Assembly (NCBI GenBank): GCA_030606285.1
Contig: JAUWGS010000008.1
Location: 1 to 64,000, forward strand
Origin: Planctomycetales bacterium
GTDB lineage: Bacteria; 4484-113
DNA length: 64,000 bases
Direction: 5' to 3'
A program made the translations under genes and the position numbers. The notes below the pieces were generated by a model that was not told the DNA's origin, did not search any database, and worked only from the letters and a program-made list of their open reading frames with translations. The stretch's first letter is position 1. The number at the start of each line of letters is the position of its first letter. Of the stretch, positions 36,622 through 46,285 are shown one piece after another.

Positions 36622-37275
36622 ATGATGCGCGCATTTTCTCTATTCGCGTTAGCTATGGTTTATATCGGCTCATTTGCCTCTGTGCCGTTCGCAGTGGAAG
36701 AGGTTCTCCCACTTCCTCCGGTTCCAATTCAACGCGCTGGGGAACTAGACCAACCCGCGCGCGCCGTGCATCTGGCACTTGCCAAAGCGATGCACGAGAA
36801 TCAAGAGAAGCAGCTTGCAGCAGCCAAGGCTGACGGAGTCTGGCGGTGCCATTTCATCCTTGGGCTCGCCTTCGCACTGGAAGAGTACTATCAGATGGAG
36901 TTGAGCTTCCCCGATTGCGTTAGCCAGCTAGAAGAATCAGGCTATCTACTGGAGGGATGGCGTGAAGCTGGGCTGGCCATTGCGGATTTTACCGCTGACA
37001 GCGCGAATTGCAGCGAATGGACGCTCATCTACGTACCTCAACCCATAGGGCTAGCAAGTCTGATAAGGATTCCAGGAAGCTCTTGCGTTTCAATGCGGTC
37101 ATATAGCGAGTATTCTTTGCTAGTTCCTGAGAAACATTATCCTCTATGGAAGGCGGGGGCTGCAAGTCCGCATACTTGGTGGCTCAAGCCCTTCTTGGCT
37201 TTTAAGGTCAGGGAGATAACCTATTTCAATCAAATTGACCAAAGGCTATCGAGGTGCGGGTGCGCTTTGCAATAG
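36622..37275 (+). CDS. Hypothetical secreted protein
   Basis: ORF 36559..37275; MMRAFSLFALAMVYIGSFASVPFAVEE resembles a signal peptide. Confidence 0.6.
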   Translation: MMRAFSLFALAMVYIGSFASVPFAVEEVLPLPPVPIQRAGELDQPARAVHLALAKAMHENQEKQLAAAKADGVWRCHFILGLAFALEEYYQMELSFPDCVSQLEESGYLLEGWREAGLAIADFTADSANCSEWTLIYVPQPIGLASLIRIPGSSCVSMRSYSEYSLLVPEKHYPLWKAGAASPHTWWLKPFLAFKVREITYFNQIDQRLSRCGCALQ

Positions 37276-37826
37276 CCGTAATTCTTAGCGCTGCATTTAT
37301 TGCAGCTTCCGCAGCTAGAGTACTGGCTGTTTCCTCGCCGTATCTCGCAGTTTCTGCGGATTCGGTAGGAGCTACGCGATCAGTGACCAACTTTTTGATA
37401 CTTGATGGAGAACCGTGCATCGATGTTTGGGGAGGGAAGCGCTTCTCTATAAGGATACTGAGTACTTATCCTTTAGAGCCTTGTGCGCTGCATATTGCGA
37501 TAAGCGACGGTCACATATACTCGCTCACGGACTCATCTCTGGAGTTCAACTGCAAGTACTATGCGCGTTACTATGGTCTGGTCATTGCTGTCTATCCGAA
37601 TGATAGAGTTGAAACTTCGTCCTTCTTGATGCTGCCTGGGTGGAGAATTGAGGATGCTAAGTTGGTGCCGAAGGAGAGACCAACGCCTCGGAAGCCAACG
37701 GTGGAGGATGGGAAGCTTCAACAGTTAATTGACGAATGGTGGGAAAACACCGTGGTCGCAAAAGAGAAGAAGTACGGCGGTTCTCAAGACGATACGGCGC
37801 AGGATGGTGCCGTCGCGGGTACTTGA
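37254..37826 (+). CDS. Hypothetical secreted protein
   Basis: MRVRFAIAVILSAAFIAASAARVLAVS signal-peptide-like N-terminus; overlaps the previous ORF by 22 nt. Confidence 0.6.
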   Translation: MRVRFAIAVILSAAFIAASAARVLAVSSPYLAVSADSVGATRSVTNFLILDGEPCIDVWGGKRFSIRILSTYPLEPCALHIAISDGHIYSLTDSSLEFNCKYYARYYGLVIAVYPNDRVETSSFLMLPGWRIEDAKLVPKERPTPRKPTVEDGKLQQLIDEWWENTVVAKEKKYGGSQDDTAQDGAVAGT

Positions 37827-38011
37827 TAGAGCCGAGAACGCCCGGTCGGGCTTATCAAGCGTCGCTGGTTACTGCTATGTACTGCCGGAAAAGGCATCCC
37901 ATTAAGCCCTTGAGACACGGCAGAAAGCCCCTCAGAGCCGTTCACAGACCCGCCTGAAGGTGATAGAATGGAAGCCTACAAACGTTTACGAGGTAATCCG
38001 GGAAACTAAGG

Positions 38012-40480
38012 ATGGATTCTACCGAGCGTATCGAATTTGACGAGAAGATTATCCCTCGCGAAATCGTCGAGGAGATGGAAGAAAGCTACCTCGACTACGC
38101 GATGAGCGTCATCGTAGGCCGGGCCATTCCGGACGTCACGGACGGGATGAAGGCGATTCACCGCCGCATCATCTACGCTATGGCGGACGGCGGCTACACG
38201 TCCGACAAGCCGACCAACAAGAGCGCACGGATCGTGGGCGAAGTGATGGGCAAATACCACCCCCACGGCGAGATGGCAATCTATGACGCACTGGTGAGGA
38301 TGGCCCAGCCCTGGAACATGCGCTACCCCCTCATCGAGGGCCAGGGCAACTTCGGCTCCAACGACGGAGACGCAGCCGCGGCGATGAGGTACACGGAGGT
38401 GCGCCTGCGCCCCATCGCCGAATATCTCGTGAGAGATATCAAGAAGGACACTGCCGAGTTTCTGCCCACATTCGACGCCAAGACGATGGAGCCCGTGCTT
38501 CTCCCCGCGGGACTGCCTTTGCTGCTGATGAACGGGACGGAAGGCATTGCAGTGGGCGTGGCAACGAGGATTCCGCCGCACAACCTGAGGGAGCTTGGCG
38601 GGGCACTGAAGCACCTGATTGCCAACCCGGACGCCCCCGTGGACGAGCTGATGCAGTTCGTAACGGGCCCGGATTTCCCGTCGGGAGGCTTCATCATCGG
38701 CGCGGAGGGAATCAAGAACGCGTATCGCACCGGGCGCGGCAGCATTGTCATCCGGGGACGGGCGGAGATCGAGCAGGACAGGCGCGACCGCTTCCGGATT
38801 GTCATTACCGAAGTCCCCTACCAGGTAAATAAGGCGGTTTTAGTCGAGCGCATTGCGGAGCTGGTGACAAGCAAGAAGCTCCAGGGCATCTCGGACATCC
38901 GCGACGAATCAGATCGCACCGGTTCGCGAGTGGTAATCGAGCTGAAGCGGGACGCGAATCCGCAGGTCATCCTGAACAACCTGCACAAGAGCACGTCTCT
39001 GCAGATCACCTACGGCGTCATCATGCTCTCGCTCAGAAACGGCGCGCCGCGCGTGATGGACCTGAAGCTCATACTCGCCGAGTTTATTGGCTACCGGCGA
39101 AATGTTGTGACCAGACGCACGCGCTTTGAGCTCAAAGTTGCCCAGGAGCGCGGGCATATTCTGGAAGGCCTTAAGATTGCGCTCGATCGCTTAGACGAGA
39201 TCGTGGACGCAATCCGCGCCAGCAAGAACCGCGAGGCGGCATGGTTCCGCTTGCAGGAGGAGTTCGAGCTGACCGAGGTGCAGGCAAAGGCCATCCTGGA
39301 CATGCGCCTGGCTCAGCTAACCGGCCTGGAGCGCCAGAAGGTGCTGGACGAGCTGAAGGAGCTGAAGGTCAGGATCAAGGAACTGACAGCGATTCTGGCG
39401 GATCCTAAAAAGGTTGACGAAGTCATCGTCTCAGAGCTAGACGAGGCGGTGGAGAAATTCGGCGACCAGCGGCGTACGGTTATCCTGCGCGACGCCGACG
39501 GCGTGGATATTGACGAAGAAGACCTGGTCAAGGACGAGCCGGTCGTTGTCTCGCTGACCGCCAACGGCTACGTCAAGCGGGTCACGCTGTCCACCTACCG
39601 TGTTCAGGGGCGCGGCGGCCGCGGTCTCATCGGACAGACGATGAAGACCGACGACGTGGTGCGCGGGATGCTGACAACGAGCACACTTAACACGATACTC
39701 TGCTTCACCGACCGGGGCAACGTGTACTCGCTGCGCGTCTTCCGCATTCCCTCGTTCGAGCGGACAGCGAAGGGCACGCCGATAATCAACCTCATCGGGA
39801 TCACGGCGGGAGAGACGGTGACCGCGCTGGTGTCGCTGGAGGACTTCTCGCGTCCCTGCCTGTTCATGTGTACTCGCCAGGGCGTCGTCAAGAAGGTGGA
39901 GCTCGCGGCATTCGCCTCCCTGCGCGTGACCGGCAAGCGTGCCATCCACCTGGACGACAGGGACTCCCTGGACTTCGTGCGGCCGACTACGGGCGATGAT
40001 GAGATCATCATCAGTACCCGGAAGGGGCTGGCGGTGCGCTTCAATGAGAGTGAGGTCCGCACGATGGGCACAGGCGCGCGCGGTGTAAAGGGCGTGCGGC
40101 TTTCGGGCGGCGATGACGCGGTGATAGGGATGAACATCGTTGAGCCGGAGCGCGAACTGCTGGTTGTCAGCGAGCTTGGCTTCGGCAAGCGGACGGATCT
40201 GGCAGAGTTCCGCCAGACACACCGGGGCACCAAGGGAATCATCTGTATGCGCGTAACGGAAAAGACGGGGCCTGTGGTTTCCGCGCACACGGTGGGTGAC
40301 GAGGACGAGTTCTTGGTGATCACGCTGCACGGCATGCTCATCCGCAGTGAAGTGAAGCAGGTCTCGCAGCAGGGCCGCGCCACCCAGGGCGTGCGGATGA
40401 TAAACTTGAAGCCGCAGGACGCGGTCTCGTCGGTTGAGATCATTCACTCAGGCGAAAAGGACGAGCCGCTGTTCGAATAG
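38012..40480 (+). CDS. gyrA: DNA gyrase subunit A
   Basis: [73 protein letters not shown], GyrA-box-like QGRGGRG. Confidence 0.95.
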   Translation: MDSTERIEFDEKIIPREIVEEMEESYLDYAMSVIVGRAIPDVTDGMKAIHRRIIYAMADGGYTSDKPTNKSARIVGEVMGKYHPHGEMAIYDALVRMAQPWNMRYPLIEGQGNFGSNDGDAAAAMRYTEVRLRPIAEYLVRDIKKDTAEFLPTFDAKTMEPVLLPAGLPLLLMNGTEGIAVGVATRIPPHNLRELGGALKHLIANPDAPVDELMQFVTGPDFPSGGFIIGAEGIKNAYRTGRGSIVIRGRAEIEQDRRDRFRIVITEVPYQVNKAVLVERIAELVTSKKLQGISDIRDESDRTGSRVVIELKRDANPQVILNNLHKSTSLQITYGVIMLSLRNGAPRVMDLKLILAEFIGYRRNVVTRRTRFELKVAQERGHILEGLKIALDRLDEIVDAIRASKNREAAWFRLQEEFELTEVQAKAILDMRLAQLTGLERQKVLDELKELKVRIKELTAILADPKKVDEVIVSELDEAVEKFGDQRRTVILRDADGVDIDEEDLVKDEPVVVSLTANGYVKRVTLSTYRVQGRGGRGLIGQTMKTDDVVRGMLTTSTLNTILCFTDRGNVYSLRVFRIPSFERTAKGTPIINLIGITAGETVTALVSLEDFSRPCLFMCTRQGVVKKVELAAFASLRVTGKRAIHLDDRDSLDFVRPTTGDDEIIISTRKGLAVRFNESEVRTMGTGARGVKGVRLSGGDDAVIGMNIVEPERELLVVSELGFGKRTDLAEFRQTHRGTKGIICMRVTEKTGPVVSAHTVGDEDEFLVITLHGMLIRSEVKQVSQQGRATQGVRMINLKPQDAVSSVEIIHSGEKDEPLFE

Positions 40481-40549
40481 CCGGAGGGTGCTTGTCTTGC
40501 CAGCTACTGTTGCACAGGCAAGTGACGGGGATTGATGCAAGGAGCTGAA

Positions 40550-40993
40550 ATGAGAATCCTGGTTGTGAACGGCCCAAACCTTGACCTGCTGGGGACGCGA
40601 GAGCCCGAGCTTTACGGGACGACGACGCTGACCCAGCTTGAGGACGACCTCGACGAATACTCGCGCAAGAAGCTAAGCGACGTATCGCTCGAGTTCGGCC
40701 GCAGCAACAGGGAGGGCGAGATCATCGACCTTCTGAACTCGGGGCACGGCAAATTCGACGGTCTGGTGATAAATCCGGCGGGGCTTGCCTACCAGTCATA
40801 CGCGCTGCGGGACAGCGTGGCAGCCTTCCCGCATCCGAAAATCGTCGTGCATATAACAAACGTTTTCGCGCGCGAGCGCTTCAGGCGCAACGACCTGATA
40901 GCTGAGGTAGCCGACGGCTTTATCTGCGGGATGGGCGTGGGAGGCTACCGCCTGGCCCTGGATGCGCTGATTGCCCTCGTGAAGAAGGGCTAG
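40550..40993 (+). CDS. aroQ: Type II 3-dehydroquinate dehydratase-like (AroQ)
   Basis: MRILVVNGPNLDLLGTREPELYG, VHITNVFARERF, ADGFICGMGVGGYRLALDAL. Confidence 0.88.
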   Translation: MRILVVNGPNLDLLGTREPELYGTTTLTQLEDDLDEYSRKKLSDVSLEFGRSNREGEIIDLLNSGHGKFDGLVINPAGLAYQSYALRDSVAAFPHPKIVVHITNVFARERFRRNDLIAEVADGFICGMGVGGYRLALDALIALVKKG

Positions 40994-41007
40994 AGGGGCT
41001 CTCGACC

Positions 41008-41036
41008 TTGACTTCAAGGGCGATTAATGCTAGAAA
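41008..41036 (+). promoter_or_regulatory. Sigma-70-like promoter
   Basis: TTGACT - 17 nt - TAGAAA with extended TGn. Confidence 0.65.
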
Positions 41037-41045
41037 TTCCCCATC

Positions 41046-41444
41046 TTGGGAACAAGGCTGGCGCTGGATCCCGGCAGTCGGAAGTGCGGCTGGGCAATCG
41101 AGTGCCCGCTATTGCATTCACCATTGGTGGGTGTAGTGAACCTTGATAGATTGGGGGCGTTCTTGCAGTGGGCTTCGCGCTTCTTTGACGTGTCCCGGGT
41201 TGTAGTGGGTGGTGGTACCGCCCGCAAGCGCGTTGTGGCTGCGGCTGGAGAGGTGTTCGGCACGGACCTGGTCGCAGTGATCGACGAGCATGGAAGCACC
41301 CGGGAGGCGCTGAAACTCTACCTGCAAGTGAGCGGGGGATGCTGGCTCGCAAGGCATTTGCGGTACCTGTTCTACTTTCTGGTAAATCCCCCTCTTGACG
41401 GCTATGCTGCTTGGGTTCTGCTCGAGCGGGACAGCCGGCGCTGA
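41046..41444 (+). CDS. YqgF/RuvX-like RNase H-fold nuclease
   Basis: LALDPGSRKCGWAI, DVSRVVVGGGTARKR, VIDEHGSTREALKLYL, PPLDGYAAWVLLERD. Confidence 0.6.
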   Translation: MGTRLALDPGSRKCGWAIECPLLHSPLVGVVNLDRLGAFLQWASRFFDVSRVVVGGGTARKRVVAAAGEVFGTDLVAVIDEHGSTREALKLYLQVSGGCWLARHLRYLFYFLVNPPLDGYAAWVLLERDSRR

Positions 41445-41496
41445 TAATTTCGGTTACCGACAAGCCTAGCTGCCTTTTAAAAGGAGGTGATAACAC

Positions 41497-41649
41497 TTGG
41501 TTAAGGCAGGGACGGCAGGTAGCAACAATATTGGCTACCACAACCAAAGCTCGGCGGACGGGAAGAGGAAACATGGCAACTTGTCCTGTCCTCCTTGTGA
41601 AGGTAGTGGAAGCCAAAATCCACTAAACCAAGGAGTGCCCAATGCGTAA
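41497..41649 (+). CDS. Candidate small ORF (50 aa) overlapping the porin start
   Basis: TTG start after AAAAGGAGGTGAT; encodes MVKAGTAGSNNIGYHNQSSADGKRKHGNLSCPPCEGSGSQNPLNQGVPNA; stop TAA lies inside the porin start (ATGCGTAA). Not in the supplied ORF track (TTG start, short). Confidence 0.4.
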   Translation: MVKAGTAGSNNIGYHNQSSADGKRKHGNLSCPPCEGSGSQNPLNQGVPNA

Positions 41650-43312
41650 TTTAATTTTCGCTTTGGCAGCAATGTTTGTGTTGGCGTTCGCTACGACGGC
41701 ATTCGCCGGTATGTTCAGGGACGTTCCGACGGACCACTGGGCATATGAAGCGATCGACTACCTCCAGCAGGAGGGTCTGGTTGAGGGCTATCCTGATGGC
41801 ACCTTCCGCGGCAACAACGTCTTTAGCCGCTACGAGATGGCGATGGTCGTCGCCCGCATGTACTCCAAGCTGGAGGACATGACGGCTTCGATGGACGACA
41901 CGCGCATTGACGAGTGCATGGCGCGGATGGATCGGCTGGCGAACGAGTTCCGCGATGAGCTCGCCGAGATTGGTGTTCGCGTAGACCGGCTTGAGGGCCA
42001 GGTCAACACGAATACTGACGACATCAAAGTGCTTAAGGAGCTCATCAAGGACAACGAGATCGACGGCTTCTATCGTGTCCGCACCGGTGTCTATGCGACG
42101 ACTGGCGCGGTTGACTGGAGCAACGACTTCGGTCACGAGCAGGTCCTCGGTCTGCACCTCGGCTTCCAGCCGGAGGACAACATCGACTTCGACTTCACCA
42201 TCACTTCGGCTGAGGCTCAAGGCACGGTCGGCACGGGCTTCGCGCCCGGCATCAACAACGAGACGGGTGCAGCCCGCATGGGCAACCCGCCGTTCGGCAA
42301 CCGTTCCGCGTCCAGCAGCTTCGTGCTGGATGTTGCGAAGGCAACCATCGATCTGACGCCGTATACCAACTCGTTTGGTGACACGCCGACCTTCACGATT
42401 GGCCGTCAGTACTTCAGCGAGGGCGAGTTCGGTCTTGCCGGCGACAACGGCTACCGTTCAGACTTTGGCTACCGGTTCGACACCACGTGGCACTATGGCC
42501 ACTGGGCAGCTTACGTTGGCGCTTACAGGACTGAGGCCGTCTTCGGCGTGAATCCGTATGCCAACATCGCTTCGCTGAGCAACATGTCGAGTCTCGTCAA
42601 TGTCAACGACAACGACGACTTCATCCTGATGGGTCTGCACTACTACGGCCGCGAGGGAAAGATCCCGGGTCATGTGCATGAAATCGAGGTCTTCCTTGAT
42701 GGTACGCCCGCAGGCTATGGCGCTGAGCAGTACATCAACCTGTCCGGCAACGCCGAGATTCCCTGGTGGGATGAAGAGTGGTTCAACGGCATTCGCGCCG
42801 AGTGGAACTACACTCCGACCTACGTTTCCGACCTGAGCGCGGACGACTTCGGCCTTGAGGATATGTCCCTCATCGTTGAGCTGGACGTCTACAACGACGG
42901 TCGCACGAAGTTCTCGGTTGCTGGCGCAAGCATTGCCCAGCTTGAGGGTCTGCCTGTCTACGCGAACGTGGACAACGACCCGTTCAGTGAGTGGGACTTC
43001 ACGGTCAACGGTGTCCGCGATGCTTTCAACATGAGCCGCGAGGGCAAGAACTACTTCCCCTCCGACTTCGAGGGCATTGGCGTCACCTTTGAGCACACTT
43101 TCCGGAACGATCTCTACGGCAAGGTTACCTGGTACACCGGTCAGCGCATCAATGCGTTCTTTGATGACCGTCCAGGCCTCCTGAAGTTCAACTTCCGTTA
43201 TCCATTCGAGAAGAATGCTTCACTGGGTCTTGACATCATCTCGGCCGGCGAGTTCACTAACCTTGAAGACGCGATCACTCTGGTTCGTGGCGAGTTCCTG
43301 CTCCACTTCTAA
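41642..43312 (+). CDS. SLH-domain outer-membrane porin (OmpM-like)
   Basis: Signal peptide; FRDVPTDHWAYEAIDYLQQEGLVEGYPDGTFRGNNVFSRYEMAMVVARM SLH domain; coiled coil; C-terminal alternating beta-strand region ending in LLHF; SD AAGGAG. Confidence 0.88.
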   Translation: MRNLIFALAAMFVLAFATTAFAGMFRDVPTDHWAYEAIDYLQQEGLVEGYPDGTFRGNNVFSRYEMAMVVARMYSKLEDMTASMDDTRIDECMARMDRLANEFRDELAEIGVRVDRLEGQVNTNTDDIKVLKELIKDNEIDGFYRVRTGVYATTGAVDWSNDFGHEQVLGLHLGFQPEDNIDFDFTITSAEAQGTVGTGFAPGINNETGAARMGNPPFGNRSASSSFVLDVAKATIDLTPYTNSFGDTPTFTIGRQYFSEGEFGLAGDNGYRSDFGYRFDTTWHYGHWAAYVGAYRTEAVFGVNPYANIASLSNMSSLVNVNDNDDFILMGLHYYGREGKIPGHVHEIEVFLDGTPAGYGAEQYINLSGNAEIPWWDEEWFNGIRAEWNYTPTYVSDLSADDFGLEDMSLIVELDVYNDGRTKFSVAGASIAQLEGLPVYANVDNDPFSEWDFTVNGVRDAFNMSREGKNYFPSDFEGIGVTFEHTFRNDLYGKVTWYTGQRINAFFDDRPGLLKFNFRYPFEKNASLGLDIISAGEFTNLEDAITLVRGEFLLHF

Positions 43313-43335
43313 GATTACATCCCCCGCCAACAATG

Positions 43336-43365
43336 AGCCCCGGCCCTCGGGCCGGGGCTCTCTTC
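43336..43365 (+). terminator. Rho-independent terminator of the porin gene
   Basis: AGCCCCGGCCC-TC-GGGCCGGGGCT-CTCTTCTT. Confidence 0.85.
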
Positions 43366-43402
43366 TTAACAGCCGAATATCTTGTGGCACTGGTTCCCGG
43401 GC

Positions 43403-43765
43403 TCAGAAAGCCCGCTCGAAATGCACAATCTTAGGTTTCCCCTGTCCTCTTGCGGGATACACGAGTTCGATGACGTCAAATTGCACCGGCCGGTCGGTCA
43501 GCGCGCGGTGCTTGAGGTATATCTCGGCGATGCGCCGCAGCTTGCGTATCTTGGCGGGTCCCAGGTTGTCCGCGGGGCGGAATCCCTCGCTTGCCGTGCG
43601 CGCTTTCACCTCGGTGAACACGATGCTTCCGTTGTGCTCGCTGACGATGTCGAGTTCACCGAGCCTGTGAGTGTAGTTTGTGTCCAGGATGCGGTGCCTG
43701 AGACTACGCAGGTGTTTCTGAGCCGCCAGCTCCCCTCTTGCGCCAAGCGACAGGGGTTTTCTCAT
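43403..43765 (-). CDS. YraN-family (UPF0102) endonuclease-like protein
   Basis: MRKPLSLGARGELAAQKHL...HRLGELDIVSEHNGSIVFTEVKART. Confidence 0.85.
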   Translation of the reverse strand: MRKPLSLGARGELAAQKHLRSLRHRILDTNYTHRLGELDIVSEHNGSIVFTEVKARTASEGFRPADNLGPAKIRKLRRIAEIYLKHRALTDRPVQFDVIELVYPARGQGKPKIVHFERAF

Positions 43766-43946
43766 CCACCACCGCCAGGGGGCTTTCTTTCGTGATGCGC
43801 CCTTCGTAGAAGGCGTGTATCTCGAGAACAAACTGCGCAAGGCAGAAAGGGCACTCCATTTCATCGCCTACTCCCTTGCCTTCCGCGACGGCGAGAAGGC
43901 GAGAACAGGACGGGCAGTACAGCTTTGGTTTGGGCTTCTCTATCAC
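43704..43946 (-). CDS. Small zinc-ribbon-like protein
   Basis: 80 aa with CPSC...CPFC; extended -10 TGCTATAAT just upstream; overlaps yraN by about 62 nt. Confidence 0.55.
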   Translation of the reverse strand: MIEKPKPKLYCPSCSRLLAVAEGKGVGDEMECPFCLAQFVLEIHAFYEGRITKESPLAVVDEKTPVAWRKRGAGGSETPA

Positions 43947-44023
43947 AGGCGCAGATTATAGCACCAGTGGGCGGACGTGTTCACCGGCTCTGATATAATA
44001 CGCTCTTGCCGGCGGAGGATCTA

Positions 44024-45022
44024 ATGGCTGACGCTACCGCAAAAGAAACGGTTCAGGATGAAGTCTCGCTCCAGCCGGAAGACTTGCTTCGCGCCACCAG
44101 GCAGATCCACCGAATCACTGCCAACATCGCGAAGGTGGTCTTCGGCAAGGACGAGGTCATCCGGCGCGTTCTGGCAGCGCTGCTGGCGAACGGGCACGTG
44201 CTCTTGGAGGACGTTCCCGGCGTGGGCAAGACGATGCTGGCGCGCGCGCTGGCGCGCTCTGTGGCGGCGAAATTCACGCGCATCCAGTTCACGCCCGACC
44301 TGCTGCCGGCGGATGTAACCGGAAGCACGGTGTTCAACCAGAAGACCGGGGAGTTTTCCTTCAACGCGGGTCCGGTGTTTACCAACATCCTGCTGGCTGA
44401 CGAGATCAACCGGACATCACCCCGCACGCAGTCGGCATTGCTCGAAGCGATGGAGGAGCGCCAGGTCACCATGGACGGCGTCACCCATCCCCTTCCGGTG
44501 CCGTTTTTCGTGGTGGCGACCCAGAATCCCATCGAACACCAGGGTACGTACGACCTTCCTGAAGCGCAACTGGATCGGTTCCTGATGCGGCTGCAAATCG
44601 GTTATCCTGGCGCATCCGAGGAGGCCGACATCTTGGAAGAGCAGCGTATAACGCATCCCATTGGGGAGATCAGTTCCGTTATCACGCTGGAGGAGCTTGG
44701 CGAATTCCAACGGTTTTCGCGGCGGGTCTTCATCAAGCTGTCCCTGAGGGACTACATCGTTCGTCTCAATACGGAGACTCGCAGCCACCCGGACGTGTTG
44801 GTCGGTGCGTCCATACGCGGCAGTCTCGGCTTGATGCGCACCGCTCAGGCGTGGGCTCTTATTGACGGCCGCGATTACGTGACGCCGGATGATATCAAAG
44901 CTATGGCGCTCATGGTTCTGGCGCACCGAATCATCATGCTCCCATCGGCGCAACTCGCGGGAGTGAAGCCTTCCGGAGTCGTGGAGGGTATTCTCAGGAA
45001 GGTGCCGGTTCCGGTACAGTGA
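44024..45022 (+). CDS. MoxR-family AAA+ ATPase
   Basis: VLLEDVPGVGKTMLARALARS, FTNILLADEINRTSPRTQSALLEAMEERQVTMDG, ATQNPIEHQGTYDLPEAQLDRF. The supplied ORF extends to 44006. Confidence 0.95.
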   Translation: MADATAKETVQDEVSLQPEDLLRATRQIHRITANIAKVVFGKDEVIRRVLAALLANGHVLLEDVPGVGKTMLARALARSVAAKFTRIQFTPDLLPADVTGSTVFNQKTGEFSFNAGPVFTNILLADEINRTSPRTQSALLEAMEERQVTMDGVTHPLPVPFFVVATQNPIEHQGTYDLPEAQLDRFLMRLQIGYPGASEEADILEEQRITHPIGEISSVITLEELGEFQRFSRRVFIKLSLRDYIVRLNTETRSHPDVLVGASIRGSLGLMRTAQAWALIDGRDYVTPDDIKAMALMVLAHRIIMLPSAQLAGVKPSGVVEGILRKVPVPVQ

Positions 45023-45040
45023 GCGGATGTAGGTGGTAGT

Positions 45041-46282
45041 TTGTACAGGCTCACACCACTGTCGCGTGTGTCCTTGGCGCTTACGGCGTTTGCCATCCTG
45101 CTCGTACTGATATTCAAGAACCACCTGCTGGTCTATACAGCGGTTCTGTTCGGCACAGTCAATGCGTCGCTGTTCATCTGGTCGTTTCTGAGCACTCGCG
45201 GCCTGACGGTGGAAAGGCGCCATTCCGGGACATGTTTGCGCGGTTATCCGCTGCACGTGGAGCTGGTCATCCACAACTCGAACCGCGCAGCGCGGTTCGC
45301 CCTGGTGGGCTTTGACGACTTCGCGCCTGCCGGCGAGGAAGAACGCTACCGCGAAGTCGCCCTCCTGAGTGTCGGGCCGAGATCCACTGCGACTGTGCGC
45401 TATGAGGTTGTGCCGATCCGGCGCGGGCACTTCGAGATTGGGCCGTTTCTGTTTTATTCGGGAGATCCTTTCGGGTTTTTCCGCCACGTTCGCCGCGTAA
45501 ACACTCTCACCGACCTGCTGGTTATGCCCACCCCTCTAGATACTCGCGTCAACTACCTCAAGAGCGTTTCGCTCGTGGCAAAGGACGAGCTTTCGACAAT
45601 CGCGATGCCCGGCAGCTCCACAGAGTTTCTGGGTGTCCGCGAGTACCAGCAGGGAGACCCGCTGCGCAAGGTGCACTGGGCGAGCACGGCGCGCCTGGGC
45701 ACCCTCATCACGAAACAGTTCGAGCGAAACGTCGCCTCCACGCTGAGCGTGCTGCTGGTGAACGATGACAGCAGCGCCCTGGGCCGGGACGAGGAGCTAA
45801 ATCCGCTCGAATACTCGATAACTCTGATCTCGACACTAGCGCGCGAGACCAGCCGGTCACACTACTATTTCTCGTTTCTTGAGTTGAACGGCACTGAAGA
45901 GCGTTACAGCTCAGGACTGGGGCAGGACTACTTCCAGCGGCTTTCGATGCAGCTCGCTGAGATCACGCCCGGCGAGCGTCTGGACCTGTCCGCCGCCGGC
46001 GGCAGAATCCTGCGATACCTGCCCTCGCGCTCAGACCTTATAGTTTTCATTCCGCACCTCACCGGAACCGAGGCGGGGTTTCTGGCAAATCTGAGACTCA
46101 ACTACCGCCTGCTCTCGGTCATCACTTTCGATCTGGAGAGTTTCCAGCAGGGGATGCCGCAAGTAACGCCCAGGTCCCGCGTGAGGTTCGGCCAGAACTT
46201 CCTCATCTTCGAGCTGGTGTACGGAGACGATCTGGTGAAGCAGCTCGAGGCTTTCGTGGAAAAAGTGGGGTTTGTCAAGTAG
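45041..46282 (+). CDS. DUF58 domain-containing protein
   Basis: TEFLGVREYQQGDPLRKVHWASTARLGTLITKQFE; N-terminal TM segments; TTG start. Confidence 0.9.
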   Translation: MYRLTPLSRVSLALTAFAILLVLIFKNHLLVYTAVLFGTVNASLFIWSFLSTRGLTVERRHSGTCLRGYPLHVELVIHNSNRAARFALVGFDDFAPAGEEERYREVALLSVGPRSTATVRYEVVPIRRGHFEIGPFLFYSGDPFGFFRHVRRVNTLTDLLVMPTPLDTRVNYLKSVSLVAKDELSTIAMPGSSTEFLGVREYQQGDPLRKVHWASTARLGTLITKQFERNVASTLSVLLVNDDSSALGRDEELNPLEYSITLISTLARETSRSHYYFSFLELNGTEERYSSGLGQDYFQRLSMQLAEITPGERLDLSAAGGRILRYLPSRSDLIVFIPHLTGTEAGFLANLRLNYRLLSVITFDLESFQQGMPQVTPRSRVRFGQNFLIFELVYGDDLVKQLEAFVEKVGFVK

Positions 46283-46285
46283 GCC

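Noticed and set aside
5113-41150. Identical 14-mer GTGAACCTTGATAG in the pilin leader (~5113) and inside the yqgF-like ORF (~41136)
   Set aside because: Several shared 14-mers are expected by chance in 64 kb; no extended similarity flanks the match.
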